From Hahella chejuensis KCTC 2396 (lineage in GTDB: Bacteria; Pseudomonadota; Gammaproteobacteria; Pseudomonadales; Oleiphilaceae): 64,000 bases of DNA. Below, in pieces: positions 25,335-33,774 of this stretch (position 1 is its first letter; every line of letters starts with the position of its first letter). Both the position numbers and the translations under genes were made by a program. The stretch is taken from assembly GCF_000012985.1 (NCBI RefSeq), contig NC_007645.1, positions 806,001 through 870,000 of the forward strand, given 5' to 3'. The notes beneath the pieces are model-generated. The model did not search any database. It saw only the letters and a program-made list of their open reading frames with translations, and was not told where the DNA came from.

Positions 25335-25712
25335 TTACCTCATGTGATTCAATCTGGTGCAGTCTAATTTAAATTCCATAAATATCAGATGGTTACGGCG
25401 TGATAACTGGATAGGTAGTTAACGCATCGCTGATCTGGCGCAAGTTAGGCGCCAAATGAACCGGAAATTTTGGGGTATAGACAAAGAGCGATTCTGGGAA
25501 GAGGGAGAAAACTGTCAGAACCAGGGGGGAAAGGGAGAATGAGTCACTCTGCGGAGGAGGATGGAAGGGAGGAGGTATGGCGAACTGCGCCGGCTGACTG
25601 CAAGAGGGAAAAAGAGGCTGAATAAGCGGAAAAAAAGAGTGCGGCTTGCGCCGCACTAAACGAAGAAGACGAATAAATCGGGTACTCGGTTTAAGGGTTC
25701 AATCCTTGCGGA
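25335..25712. other. Intergenic region between PilJ-N paralogues
   Basis: 378 bases. It carries the terminator of the upstream paralogue (25630-25657) and a purine-rich stretch (GGAGGAGG-like near 25550). I see no supported gene. The two paralogues therefore have separate transcripts. Confidence 0.6.
25630..25657 (-). terminator. Rho-independent terminator
   Basis: On the minus strand AGTGCGGC / GCCGCACT with a 4-base loop is followed by CTTTTTTT. It is a classical strong terminator 56 bases after the stop of the second PilJ-N protein. Confidence 0.93.
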
Positions 25713-26495
25713 TCAGCTTTTCAGACCTGCGTACATGTCGGAAATCTTGCGCATGCTTTTCAACATACTTTCAGTGGTCATAGCGATAACGAAAGGCACG
25801 AAGTCCTGTCCGTCCATTTTCTCGAAACCAGAGTGAGAGAAGGACCACTGTGAAATAACTTTATCCAGCGCTTTGTTGATCTCTTCGCTGTTGGCGTCCG
25901 CTTTGCGCAGCTCGCTCAAGCCGGAGTCGTATTTTTTGACGGCGGCTTTAAAATCGTTTTCCAGATCGGCGACGCCCAGATTCCAACTCATAGCGGAGTA
26001 GTACATGGCGATTTTCTGGGACAACATGCCTTGTTCGTTGGAAATATTGATCAAATGACCTTTGGTGCTGGCGACTTGTTTTTCCAGGTTGCTGGTGACG
26101 CCCTGAGTCAGACTCAGAAGCTCTTCACTTTGCTCGATCAACTTCGCCGCATTTTCCTGGTTGGGAGCGGCGGTCGCCAGCTTACGGAATGCGGCCCACT
26201 CTTTACGTACGGATTTCAAATCCCGCGCCATTTCACCCGCTTTTAAATAGCCTTCCAGGTCGGTCAGTTGAGATTCAAATTGCGCCACACTGTCATGTAA
26301 TTGAATTGCGGATTTGTCGGGAAGAATATCCTGACCAATCAATAAATATGCTTTAACAATTCTTTGGCTCAACATTCTTTGTTGACCGGCGATGTCCAGA
26401 GCCTGGTCCATGCTCGATATTTCCGCGCGAGCCAGGCCTGCGCCGAATGCGGTAAGTGTGACAAGTAAGAAACAAATCTTTCTGAACGACTGCAT
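25713..26495 (-). CDS. Periplasmic protein with two PilJ-type sensor domains (paralogue)
   Basis: Exported 260-residue paralogue of the protein at 24543, with signal peptide FRKICFLLVTLTAFGAGLARA. First repeat: ALDIAGQQRMLSQRIVKAYL. The second is degenerate: INISNEQGMLSQKIAMYYSAM, where A-G-R-Q has become S-N-E-Q. Both end in the same VISQWSFSHSGFEKMDGQDF segment, so they arose by duplication. The modified second domain suggests the copies bind different ligands. It has its own strong terminator. Confidence 0.85.
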   Translation of the reverse strand: MQSFRKICFLLVTLTAFGAGLARAEISSMDQALDIAGQQRMLSQRIVKAYLLIGQDILPDKSAIQLHDSVAQFESQLTDLEGYLKAGEMARDLKSVRKEWAAFRKLATAAPNQENAAKLIEQSEELLSLTQGVTSNLEKQVASTKGHLINISNEQGMLSQKIAMYYSAMSWNLGVADLENDFKAAVKKYDSGLSELRKADANSEEINKALDKVISQWSFSHSGFEKMDGQDFVPFVIAMTTESMLKSMRKISDMYAGLKS

Positions 26496-27070
26496 TAAAG
26501 TTTACCTAGTGCTAAAAATGGCGTGCATATTGAAGGATTTAGATCAAAAATCAAGCGCCAAATGGCTTTTGACATATAAGTAATTTACGAAGTCAATAGA
26601 TATTGTTCGTTTCCAGTCAATTATATGTGTCAATATGTTTTGTAACAGTGAAAATAATGCACTTTTATGTAACTAAAAGTTGCTTTTTTAAGGGATAAAC
26701 GAGGCGGGTATATAATTCGTTATACTGTATTATTTTTAATAAATTTTACATTGTTTTTCTTTTGCGAATTGTACGTCATGTTTTTTATCGCCGATTCTAT
26801 TTGTAGTTATGCTTGAAAAAGCAGCAATTGAAGCGCGTTGTCCAGCGCAAAAAAGCGATCGAATATCTCTGCCTTTTCCGAATGATGGGATTAATAGATG
26901 AGAAAAGTCAGAGGTGATAACAAAACATTATAAAAAACATGAAGGGCGCAGGGGCCGGATTGTCGCTAGCTTCTGTATCCGGTCACGCGCGCGGTGGGAG
27001 CCTTATTCCGACATAAGCAAGGCGGGGTTGCAGTGACTGTCAGCAATAATGAGTTTAAGGAGACGACAAG
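26496..27070. other. A+T-rich intergenic region
   Basis: 575 bases, markedly A+T rich to about 26800. It includes ATATAATTCGTTATACTG near 26711, which could hold promoter elements. No gene, repeat copy or structured element is evident. Confidence 0.55.
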
Positions 27071-27754
27071 ATGGCCCTGGCGGATATTTTTAAACAAAAT
27101 GCGAACAAGTCAATTACCGTGACCGGCGCGGAATCCTCAAATATTTCTCACGCTACCTACAGCGTCAAATGTAACAACATCCAACGCAACTGCTATCTGG
27201 TGAATCAGCTTGAGCGAGCCAATCTGCAGGAAGGCGCGCACGTGGCTGGCGGTAAAACCGTTACCGTCGCCACCGCCCATAACGGCAACTGCTATTGGTT
27301 GCCCTGGCGGGGATGGCGCGCTGTCGTAGGTCAGCTTCAGGGCGCCTGTAATTTCTTCGTTACCGCCAATTTGACCGGGTGCTGCGTGGTTGTATCCGGT
27401 AATCCGGTCTCCCCCTTTGTGGTGCATATGAATTGCCAGCCGGCCAATGAAAACCTGGTGAACTTCCCCAACAGCGGAGATATCAAAGAATACAACTTTG
27501 ATCTGCAGGCGGCGCAGGATCAGTTTTATGGACAGGTCACCGAGCAGCTGATCACTAACAACGTGATTTCTCATGCCGGCCTGCAAATGTTGAAACCCAG
27601 CGACTACGGAGCCAAGGCGCGGGAGGGTTACGCTTCGCCCACCAGCGTATTTGGCGTGCGCACAGGCGGACTGTGGACCATTTACTACAACGTAGGTAAG
27701 GGCGGCGGTCCTGGCATTACCCGCGAACTGTTCCCGAATTTTCAACCCCTCTGA
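27071..27754 (+). CDS. Unknown cysteine-containing protein, 227 residues
   Basis: A 227-residue protein with a strong ribosome-binding site (TAAGGAGACGACAAG before ATG). There is no signal peptide or membrane helix. Seven cysteines are spread over the first 130 residues (VKCNN, RNCYLV, GNCYWLPW, GACNFF, TGCCVV, MNCQP). VNQLERANLQEGAHVAGGKT and LTGCCVVVSG suggest a beta-rich fold. A longer helical stretch near 165-180 and a basic C-terminal region follow. I do not recognise the family. It stands alone between a long A+T-rich gap and a repeat element, as often seen for acquired or lineage-specific genes. Confidence 0.6.
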   Translation: MALADIFKQNANKSITVTGAESSNISHATYSVKCNNIQRNCYLVNQLERANLQEGAHVAGGKTVTVATAHNGNCYWLPWRGWRAVVGQLQGACNFFVTANLTGCCVVVSGNPVSPFVVHMNCQPANENLVNFPNSGDIKEYNFDLQAAQDQFYGQVTEQLITNNVISHAGLQMLKPSDYGAKAREGYASPTSVFGVRTGGLWTIYYNVGKGGGPGITRELFPNFQPL

Positions 27755-28167
27755 TCGAGCGCTCCTATTTCGCGCATACTTACGGTTTCGTGCATTCCTA
27801 CGGCCGGTGAGTCAACGCCGGCTTGCTTTTGCGTTTCCTTCCCATCCCTTCCCCTGTTCTTCGGCGCCTTTCATTACAGAAAACGGAGTCCCGTTTATAA
27901 ACCAATAGGTTATTAATATGGCAATGATATTGGCATGTTAATAATCAGGCGCATGGATGCGTCTGCGCGGCTATTAGCCGCGGGAGACAGGGTCTGACAT
28001 GTGCAGGCCCTGTCGTTGCAGACAAATAGAAGGAAGCTATTTGTCTGCCTGATTAATAGTGGCATAATCCCGACGGCAATCGACAGGTTGCCGCCATGCA
28101 GGCATGGGAGCGCCATCCGCGCGTTTCGCGATGAGATGGAAAATGGAAAACACGGAAAGCTTTTGTT
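27755..28167. other. Intergenic region carrying a full repeat copy
   Basis: 413 bases with no supported gene. The middle is the longest copy of the dispersed repeat (27911-28059). A start-to-stop minus-strand frame across it encodes NSFLLFVCNDRAC, as does the 5.6-kb copy, but that only reflects the repeat. Confidence 0.65.
27911..28059 (+). repeat. Dispersed palindromic repeat, longest copy
   Basis: About 149 bases. The left end TATTAATATGGCAATGATAT leads to TTAATAATCAGGCGC. Three hairpins follow: CGCGGC/GCCGCG (27966-27982), GACAGGG/CCCTGTC (27986-28014) and a perfect 12-bp stem GCAGACAAATAG/CTATTTGTCTGC with loop AAGGAAG (28018-28048). The right end is CCTGATTAATAG. The ends are imperfect inverted repeats. 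It carries no protein-coding capacity I can support, as in a MITE or structured REP-like element. Confidence 0.85.
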
Positions 28168-28923
28168 ATGAAGAATTTGCTGATTGTCGGTAATGGAGAG
28201 GCCTTCTCGGAAGAGTGCAACACCTCTTTCCTGTTGCAGTCCGCCGATGGCTCCATTCTTATCGACTGTGGTTATCAGGTTCCGCCCCGCTTATGGGCGG
28301 GCGATTTGCATCAGAACATTGATCTGGTGTTGCTGACCCACCACCATGCGGACCACTCCTTCGGTGTCGTACCTTTGCTGGTCCGCTATCTGGAAGAAAA
28401 AAGAACCCGTCCTCTTAAGATTTGGGGGCCGGCGGGAACGGAAACCTTTATTAAAAGTCTGCTTGAGCATGGCTATCCCGGCGTGTCCAAGTATTTCAAA
28501 TACACGATTGAGTTCGCCGAATTCGACACCCTCGACAGTAAACAATACGGGGATGTTTCCATTCGCTGCGCGCCCACCGTACACTCTATCCCGAACTTAT
28601 TGTATCGACTGGATTTTAACGGTCGCTCATTCTCCATTTCCGGAGACGGCAAGCTGACGCCGGAAGCGGTTGAGTTGATTCAGGGCGTCGACCTGCATTT
28701 GCAGGAAGTGTATGAGCTTAACGACAATATCCCCAGTCATTATTCATTCAGCGAAGTGCTGCAATTTGCTCAATCCGGCGGAGCCGCGAGCGTGGGCGTG
28801 ACCCATATGTGCAGGAATGAAATCAGCGTTATTACTGAGACCTACGATAAGTTAGTAAGGGAGAACGAGATTGAAAAGGACAGACTTTTTATCACCTATG
28901 CGGGGCAAACTTTCGCATTTTAA
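28168..28923 (+). CDS. MBL-fold metal-dependent hydrolase (RNase Z/PqqB-like)
   Basis: Cytosolic metallo-beta-lactamase-fold hydrolase of 251 residues. It has the metal motif LLTHHHADHSFGVV (H-x-H-x-D-H), an upstream Asp in ILIDCGY, a further His in PTVHSIPN, and SISGDGKL for the metal-bridging Asp. VGVTHMCRNE supplies a late His. The layout matches the short RNase Z-like and phosphonate PhnP-like branch; the actual substrate is unknown. It overlaps the next gene by 53 bases and leads a three-gene operon with an exported protein and a sensor kinase. Confidence 0.85.
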   Translation: MKNLLIVGNGEAFSEECNTSFLLQSADGSILIDCGYQVPPRLWAGDLHQNIDLVLLTHHHADHSFGVVPLLVRYLEEKRTRPLKIWGPAGTETFIKSLLEHGYPGVSKYFKYTIEFAEFDTLDSKQYGDVSIRCAPTVHSIPNLLYRLDFNGRSFSISGDGKLTPEAVELIQGVDLHLQEVYELNDNIPSHYSFSEVLQFAQSGGAASVGVTHMCRNEISVITETYDKLVRENEIEKDRLFITYAGQTFAF

Positions 28924-29728
28924 AACCTGCGCGCTGCTGACGGCCGGCGCCTGCGCATTGTCGCTCAACGCCGCCGCCAAGGAAATTTTCGTCATTAATA
29001 AAAACGCTGCGGATTATCGCGTGGTGGAGACGAATGAAATCGGCGCGCGCATTGATGTGTACTCCAATACGCCGCACCGCTACCTGAACAGCGAGAAAAA
29101 GGAGCACGTCTTCACGGGCGTGCCCGTGAGCGAGTTGTCGGCGAAAGAGTGGCGTTACGATAACGTTTACTTTATCGGCGACGATGACTACATCACCTTC
29201 ATGCCTGCGCAGATCGCCAACAATCCGCAAACTATTCTGGCGAGCGCTAAGGACGCGGCGCCATTGAGCAAGCGAGACGGCGAAGTGCAGGTTATTCTTC
29301 CCACCCGCGAAGATGCGAAAGTGGAGGATAAGTACCTGAAAAAGGCCGCTTTCTGGGCCTGGTATGTGAAGACGGTGGTGTACGGCGACCTGAATAACAC
29401 CCTGCAATATGGCGACGCCTCCATCGATATGACCAAAGTCATGGGCGAGCCTACGACTGCCTACAAAGCCCCTTCGGTATTTTCCTATGAGCCCATCGAG
29501 TGTCCGGAGACCTACCAGGTTTCCGTAAAAGACCTGGACCCCGGCTTCGATAAAGGAAGCGTTCAGTTCCGGCAATTGAACGGCAATCAGCGGGGTTATG
29601 GCGCAGGAGACGTCATGCTGATTTTCTCCAAGGAAGATACGGCGCTGCCCATTGAGTGCGGCGGGCCCTATGCGGTGCGCAAGGGAGAAGAGTATATCTA
29701 CAGCGTATATTCTTTTAAGGGAATTTAA
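28871..29728 (+). CDS. Exported protein of unknown function, 285 residues
   Basis: Predicted periplasmic or secreted protein. A TTG start at 28871 has GGGAG at proper spacing and gives an n-region followed by the hydrophobic core CALLTAGACALSLNAAAK; an internal ATG at 28901 has no site. The mature part starts EIFVINKNAADYRVVETNE and contains VEDKYLKKAAFWAWYVKTVVYGDL and KVMGEPTTAYKAPSVFSYEP. It ends near SVYSFKGI. Two late Cys (IECPE, IECGG) may pair. Its position between an MBL hydrolase and a sensor kinase suggests an accessory or ligand-recognition role. No family recognised. Confidence 0.72.
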   Translation: MKRTDFLSPMRGKLSHFKTCALLTAGACALSLNAAAKEIFVINKNAADYRVVETNEIGARIDVYSNTPHRYLNSEKKEHVFTGVPVSELSAKEWRYDNVYFIGDDDYITFMPAQIANNPQTILASAKDAAPLSKRDGEVQVILPTREDAKVEDKYLKKAAFWAWYVKTVVYGDLNNTLQYGDASIDMTKVMGEPTTAYKAPSVFSYEPIECPETYQVSVKDLDPGFDKGSVQFRQLNGNQRGYGAGDVMLIFSKEDTALPIECGGPYAVRKGEEYIYSVYSFKGI

Positions 29729-29754
29729 TCAGCTAACAAAGTGCGTCTAACAAT

Positions 29755-31221
29755 ATGGATAGTTTTAGAAAGTACTCGTTTCTGCGTTGCATCAAGTTTA
29801 CGGTTCTGGTCGCTTTATTTGGGTTCGCGGTTTCCTTTTTCGTGCACCAATATCAGGTATTGGCGAACTCGATCAAAGTCTCCGATCAGACTTCCGGCCT
29901 GATTAACAGACAGCATATTTCAGTGCTGCTTGGACGGGGCAACTTTGTCCATATTGAAGACGCCTTGGCGCAGCTGGTTAAAGAGAGCCCGTTACTGTTC
30001 GCCTATGTGCTGGACGCCGACGGCAAGGTGGCGGCGACCAGTCATAAATCCGCAGCGGTCGATGTTCCCTGTTGCTACGACTGGGAGAACCTGGAGGGTA
30101 GCGCGTTTAAGTTTGACGGGACGCCGGCGGCGCCTTTTGAGTCGGTAGCGGATGGCGTTTCCTTTATCCGCAAAGTGACGCCGGTGCTTGAGCATTCTTC
30201 CAGTGAAAAAATCGGGTCGCTGGTGACCTTCCTCGTTCCCAGACTGATTAAGCGCGAGCACCTTGCGGATACCCTGATTATCAGCTCCATGGCGCTGATT
30301 TTTATCCTGGCGACAGGTGTGGCGCTTTCCCTGTTATTGTCGCGGGCGCTAACCGCCCCGGTGAGAGAGCTTACCCGGTTTGTGGACTCTGTGGATGACA
30401 CTGAAGCTAAAGAGGAATTGAATCGACTGGGGACGCATCCGTTCGCAGGCGGCAACATTGTGGAAATACGGCAGTTGCTGCAGTCGTTTCTGGCCTATCG
30501 CGAAAAAATTCTCGATCACAAGAACCTCCTGGAAGCACAAGTGCGGGAGAGAACGCACGCGCTTGAAGTGGCGGTGGAGGAAAACCGCATGCTGGGCAAT
30601 ACGCTACGTACGGCGTTGGAAGATGAGCGCAAACTGATCGCCCAGGAAATTCACGACAATTTCAACGCCACGCTGGTCGCCATCAAAATGTATTCTCAGA
30701 AAATCGAGCAATTGGCTCGTGAAGGCGGCGAGGATGCGCAGATCGCCGGCATGGGAGGAAAAATCACGTCGATTGTCACGGATGCCTACAGCTCCGCCAG
30801 AAGTCTGGTTTCCCGGCTGCGGCCGGAGATTATCGACACACTTGGCTTAAGTGGCGCCCTGGAGGAGCTGGTCAACAATTACAACCAGTCTTCAAATGGG
30901 TGTTCGTTTATGCTGTCGATCGGCGACCACTGCGACAATCTGGACGAGGAGCGCAACATCGGCATTTATCGCATTGTGCAGGAAGCCGTCACCAACGCAG
31001 TCAAACATGCCGCGGCGAAAGAGGTGGCGATTTCGCTACATCGTCCCAAGGACTATGAACTGGTGATTCAAGACGATGGCGTGGGCTTCAAGCCCTTGCA
31101 GGAAAAGGACGCGGGCATTGGACTGATCTCCATGCGCGAACGCGCCATGAGCCTGGGCGGTCGTTTCGAGTCGGTAAACACGGAAGCGGGCGCCCGTATC
31201 AAAGTGTCCATTCCCGCTTAA
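29755..31221 (+). CDS. Sensor histidine kinase, HisKA_3 (NarX/LiaS type)
   Basis: Inner-membrane sensor kinase of 488 residues. It has two membrane helices (about 12-30 and 172-195) flanking a periplasmic sensor region, a HAMP-like segment (APVRELTRFVDSV), a coiled coil, and the HisKA_3 dimerisation helix with the phospho-His in QEIHDNFNATL (H300). The HATPase has NIGIYRIVQEAVTNAVKHA, DDGVGF and GLISMRERA. Such kinases normally pair with a NarL/FixJ-type response regulator, usually the next gene. None is present: the next genes belong to an A+T-rich cassette, so the partner may be elsewhere or lost. Confidence 0.9.
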   Translation: MDSFRKYSFLRCIKFTVLVALFGFAVSFFVHQYQVLANSIKVSDQTSGLINRQHISVLLGRGNFVHIEDALAQLVKESPLLFAYVLDADGKVAATSHKSAAVDVPCCYDWENLEGSAFKFDGTPAAPFESVADGVSFIRKVTPVLEHSSSEKIGSLVTFLVPRLIKREHLADTLIISSMALIFILATGVALSLLLSRALTAPVRELTRFVDSVDDTEAKEELNRLGTHPFAGGNIVEIRQLLQSFLAYREKILDHKNLLEAQVRERTHALEVAVEENRMLGNTLRTALEDERKLIAQEIHDNFNATLVAIKMYSQKIEQLAREGGEDAQIAGMGGKITSIVTDAYSSARSLVSRLRPEIIDTLGLSGALEELVNNYNQSSNGCSFMLSIGDHCDNLDEERNIGIYRIVQEAVTNAVKHAAAKEVAISLHRPKDYELVIQDDGVGFKPLQEKDAGIGLISMRERAMSLGGRFESVNTEAGARIKVSIPA

Positions 31222-31373
31222 CTTTTGGTTCTAGGAAAGAAAAAGCCTGTAGTCTATAGTGAAATAAGCCCCGTTATTCGAGAAGGTCATAGCTGTTAAA
31301 ACCTTTTTCTAAATTTGAGGGTGGAGAAAAGAGCCATATCTAACTAGATGAATTAATTCTCAGGAGCGGGTTA

Positions 31374-32636
31374 GTGAAGAAGCCGTCTGAGGTTGACTTG
31401 TTTTTGTTAATAAAGAGGACGTTGCGTCATCTTGCTAGGCTGCGCTTCAAAAGGGCTAGAAAAAAGGCCCTGAATACAAGATTGGGCTACTTGCGTAGGG
31501 ATATGGAGCTCAAGTATATCAGAGATCTTCTTGGTCGAGGCAGGTTTGCAGGGAGGATGTCTTATCGAAAAATACTCAATGTTACCCTTCCAAAGTTATT
31601 CTCTCTAATTGAAAATCCATCAGAGTCTTTAAGGGCGCTCTCTAAACTGGGCCCAATATTTGAAAGTAACTGCGTAATAAAAAGGATTTCGATAAGTCAT
31701 GAGAAAGTCAGTGGTCATGACTTAGCCGCTGAAGTACTTCTGGGTAGAGTTGTTAAGGCGTGCGGTACATTTCTAAGCAATTCCGGGGGAGATGTCTCTA
31801 TTTCGGGGGTCTATCCGACATCTGACTCTATGGCAAAACTGATCAGGTCCGTCGGCGTTGTTAAAGAGTTGGAAGTAGATGGGCATCAAATTGACGGAAG
31901 CTCTGAAAAAAAAGAGAAGATCGTCTTATTCTCGAGGCGAGCCATACCTGAAGGGGATATTTCAGTTGGTAGCTTGGACAGGAAAACTCTAACAACACAA
32001 GATTTTGTTGATCATATCAACAAGTGCCTATTAGGTTGCAAAGTTAAACTGACTGCTCATGCTGAGCAGCAGCTAGCCGAGTACGTAGGCGAAATCCTTG
32101 ATAATGTACAAGAACACTCGGGAAACAACGACTGGCAAATTGTAGGATACTTAGACAAAAATAACGAAAGTAGAGTTTGTGAAGTAGTTATTTTTAATTT
32201 TGGGAAGACTATATCTGATACATTTAAAGAGCTAGAGAGAGACGATTTTGCTAAGTCTGAAATGATGGGTTACTTGGAGTGTCACCGGCGCGGAAATCTA
32301 ATGATGCCTAATTGGAACGAAGATGACCTTATAACGTTGGTTGCCTTACAGGGGCGGGTTAGTAGCAAAAATAGCGAAAGTGATGATACAAGAGGTCACG
32401 GTACTGTAGATTTGATTAGTTTTTTTCAAGATATATGCTTGGGAGAGGATGGGGAAGCTAAGGCAAAAATGTGTATTATGTCGGGGAAGACACATATAAA
32501 GTTTGACGGGAAATACAAGATGAAAAATGATGGAAATGGGCGTCCAACAATAGCTTTTAATGTAGATAATGATCTTCGAAAAATCCCTGATAAGCACCTA
32601 AACGAAATTAATCTTATATTCCTGTCCAAACTTTGA
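31374..32636 (+). CDS. GHKL-type ATP-binding protein, first gene of an A+T-rich cassette
   Basis: A 420-residue protein. GTG start after CAGGAG. The N-terminus is basic and helical (about 1-70), followed by a mixed region containing IKRISISHEKVSGHDLAAEVLLG and ISGVYPTSDSMAKLI that looks like a regulatory alpha/beta domain. The C-terminal GHKL ATPase has an N-box AEYVGEILDNVQEHSG and a G2-like RGHGTVDLISFF. The G1 position reads VVIFNFGKTI, so the usual adenine-binding Asp is Asn, and nucleotide binding may be altered. Codons are strongly A/T-rich against the flanks. The last few codons run into the IS630-type element. With the STAS-like gene downstream it resembles a kinase/antagonist switch pair. 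Confidence 0.75.
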   Translation: MKKPSEVDLFLLIKRTLRHLARLRFKRARKKALNTRLGYLRRDMELKYIRDLLGRGRFAGRMSYRKILNVTLPKLFSLIENPSESLRALSKLGPIFESNCVIKRISISHEKVSGHDLAAEVLLGRVVKACGTFLSNSGGDVSISGVYPTSDSMAKLIRSVGVVKELEVDGHQIDGSSEKKEKIVLFSRRAIPEGDISVGSLDRKTLTTQDFVDHINKCLLGCKVKLTAHAEQQLAEYVGEILDNVQEHSGNNDWQIVGYLDKNNESRVCEVVIFNFGKTISDTFKELERDDFAKSEMMGYLECHRRGNLMMPNWNEDDLITLVALQGRVSSKNSESDDTRGHGTVDLISFFQDICLGEDGEAKAKMCIMSGKTHIKFDGKYKMKNDGNGRPTIAFNVDNDLRKIPDKHLNEINLIFLSKL

Positions 32637-33606
32637 CAGGATGTCGTTCACTGACTCTTTCAGCCTGTCGAAAGTCTCATACGAATCCAAAGGCAGCCAG
32701 CTGTACTTCACCTTTCGCCACAAGATCTCTATCAGGTTTAGCTCCGGTGAATATTTCGGCAAATAGATCGGCCAGATGCCTTTATCTATCCAATCCAACC
32801 TATGTCGGCGAAACTCCGCAGAGCGATGTATGGAGGCGTTGTCCAGAAGCACCACGGCTGGCTTAAGCGGATCTTTGCTCTCCGCCAGCTTATTAAAAAG
32901 CGCTACGACTTTGGCGGAGTCCACCCGCTCCTCTGTGGCATGGAATATCAGCTTCTGGCGGCGACTCATAAACCCCAGAACGTTCAGTCTCTTATTGTGT
33001 GGATAGGATTTCATTTGCGTCGGCTTCCCCACAGGGCTCCAGCCATAAGGTAAGTTGGAACGCTGACTGAAGCCTGATTCATCAAAGTAGTAAAGCTCGA
33101 TTTCGCCTGCATCCTCCCAGGATTGAAGATCTTTCACAACGCCCTGAAACTGGCGGAAGGCGACTTCATCCCGAAGCGCGCGCAGCGAAAAGCGGAATCG
33201 CTTGAAGCTATACTTTGATTTTTTTTAAGTTCCGTTTAACGGTCTCCAGACTAGCGCTTTTTCCAGTTTCTTTCTCCAGACGTATCTGGACGTCTCGTAG
33301 TTGTTGGGGCTGCTCGTCAATCCACTTACAAACCTTTTCTTGTTCCTGCTCCGTGTAAATGGGCGGTCTTCCCGGGGAGGCGTCGCTAATGAGGCCGCAT
33401 ATTCCCATGCTTTCCCACTGCTCAATCCAGATCGAAATGGTGTTGCGGTGGAAGTCGATAATGTCGGCAATTTTATCGATTTTATACCCCTTATTGCTGA
33501 GCAGTATGGCGTGACAGCGAATACGGAAGCGGGAGCTCGGGCTGTAGCGAAATCCATCGGTAAGAGTCTTTATTTCAGCGGGCTTAAGATGATTGACGTA
33601 CTTCAC
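32598..33606 (-). pseudogene. IS630-type transposase, reading frame broken at an A8 run
   Basis: DDE transposase of the IS630 group in two frames. The GTG-started 5' part (33606-33208) has helix-turn-helix domains: SSRFRIRCHAILLSNKGYKI, IADIIDFHRNTISIWIEQWE, GRPPIYTEQEQE. It stops at TAG just after a run of eight A (33217-33224 region). One base out of phase, the frame resumes as SKYSFKRFRFSLRALRDEVAF and runs to TAG at 32598 with DDE landmarks: YYFDESGFSQ, VVLLDNASIHRS and YSPELNLIEILW. Loss of one A, or transcriptional slippage in the run, would restore the frame. It could be a dead element, a programmed shift or an assembly error. Confidence 0.85.
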
Positions 33607-33615
33607 GGTGCAAAA
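32617..33615 (-). mobile_element. IS630-family insertion sequence (approximate ends)
   Basis: About 1 kb inserted between the ATPase and STAS-like genes. IS630 elements insert at TA. Candidate flanking TAs are 32615-32616 or 32617-32618 on the left and 33616-33617 on the right. Terminal repeats are not clear by eye (left TTCCTGTCC, right TTTTGCACC inward), so the ends are uncertain by a few bases. Its base composition is less A+T rich than the cassette it interrupts. Confidence 0.65.
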
Positions 33616-33774
33616 TATGATCAGATTGAGTGGTCGTAAGTCGCCTATTTTATTAGAAAATTTTTATTTTGCTACTTAAAGATTATGTTGTTCACTTGAG
33701 AGGGGCGAGATTCCCAGGGACATTGATAGCTATTAGATTTGTGCTTCCTGAAATAGTTACTGAAGAGGTTTTAA

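Noticed and set aside
25393-25656. Pro/Phe/Ser-rich minus-strand frame between the PilJ-N genes
   Set aside because: Low-complexity translation of a purine-rich stretch; it contains the terminator of the upstream gene.
27913-28116. Minus-strand frame with the peptide NSFLLFVCNDRAC, shared with a minus-strand frame at 5409-5726
   Set aside because: The shared peptide is explained by the dispersed repeat; the rest of each frame shows no similarity, no ribosome-binding site and no protein character.
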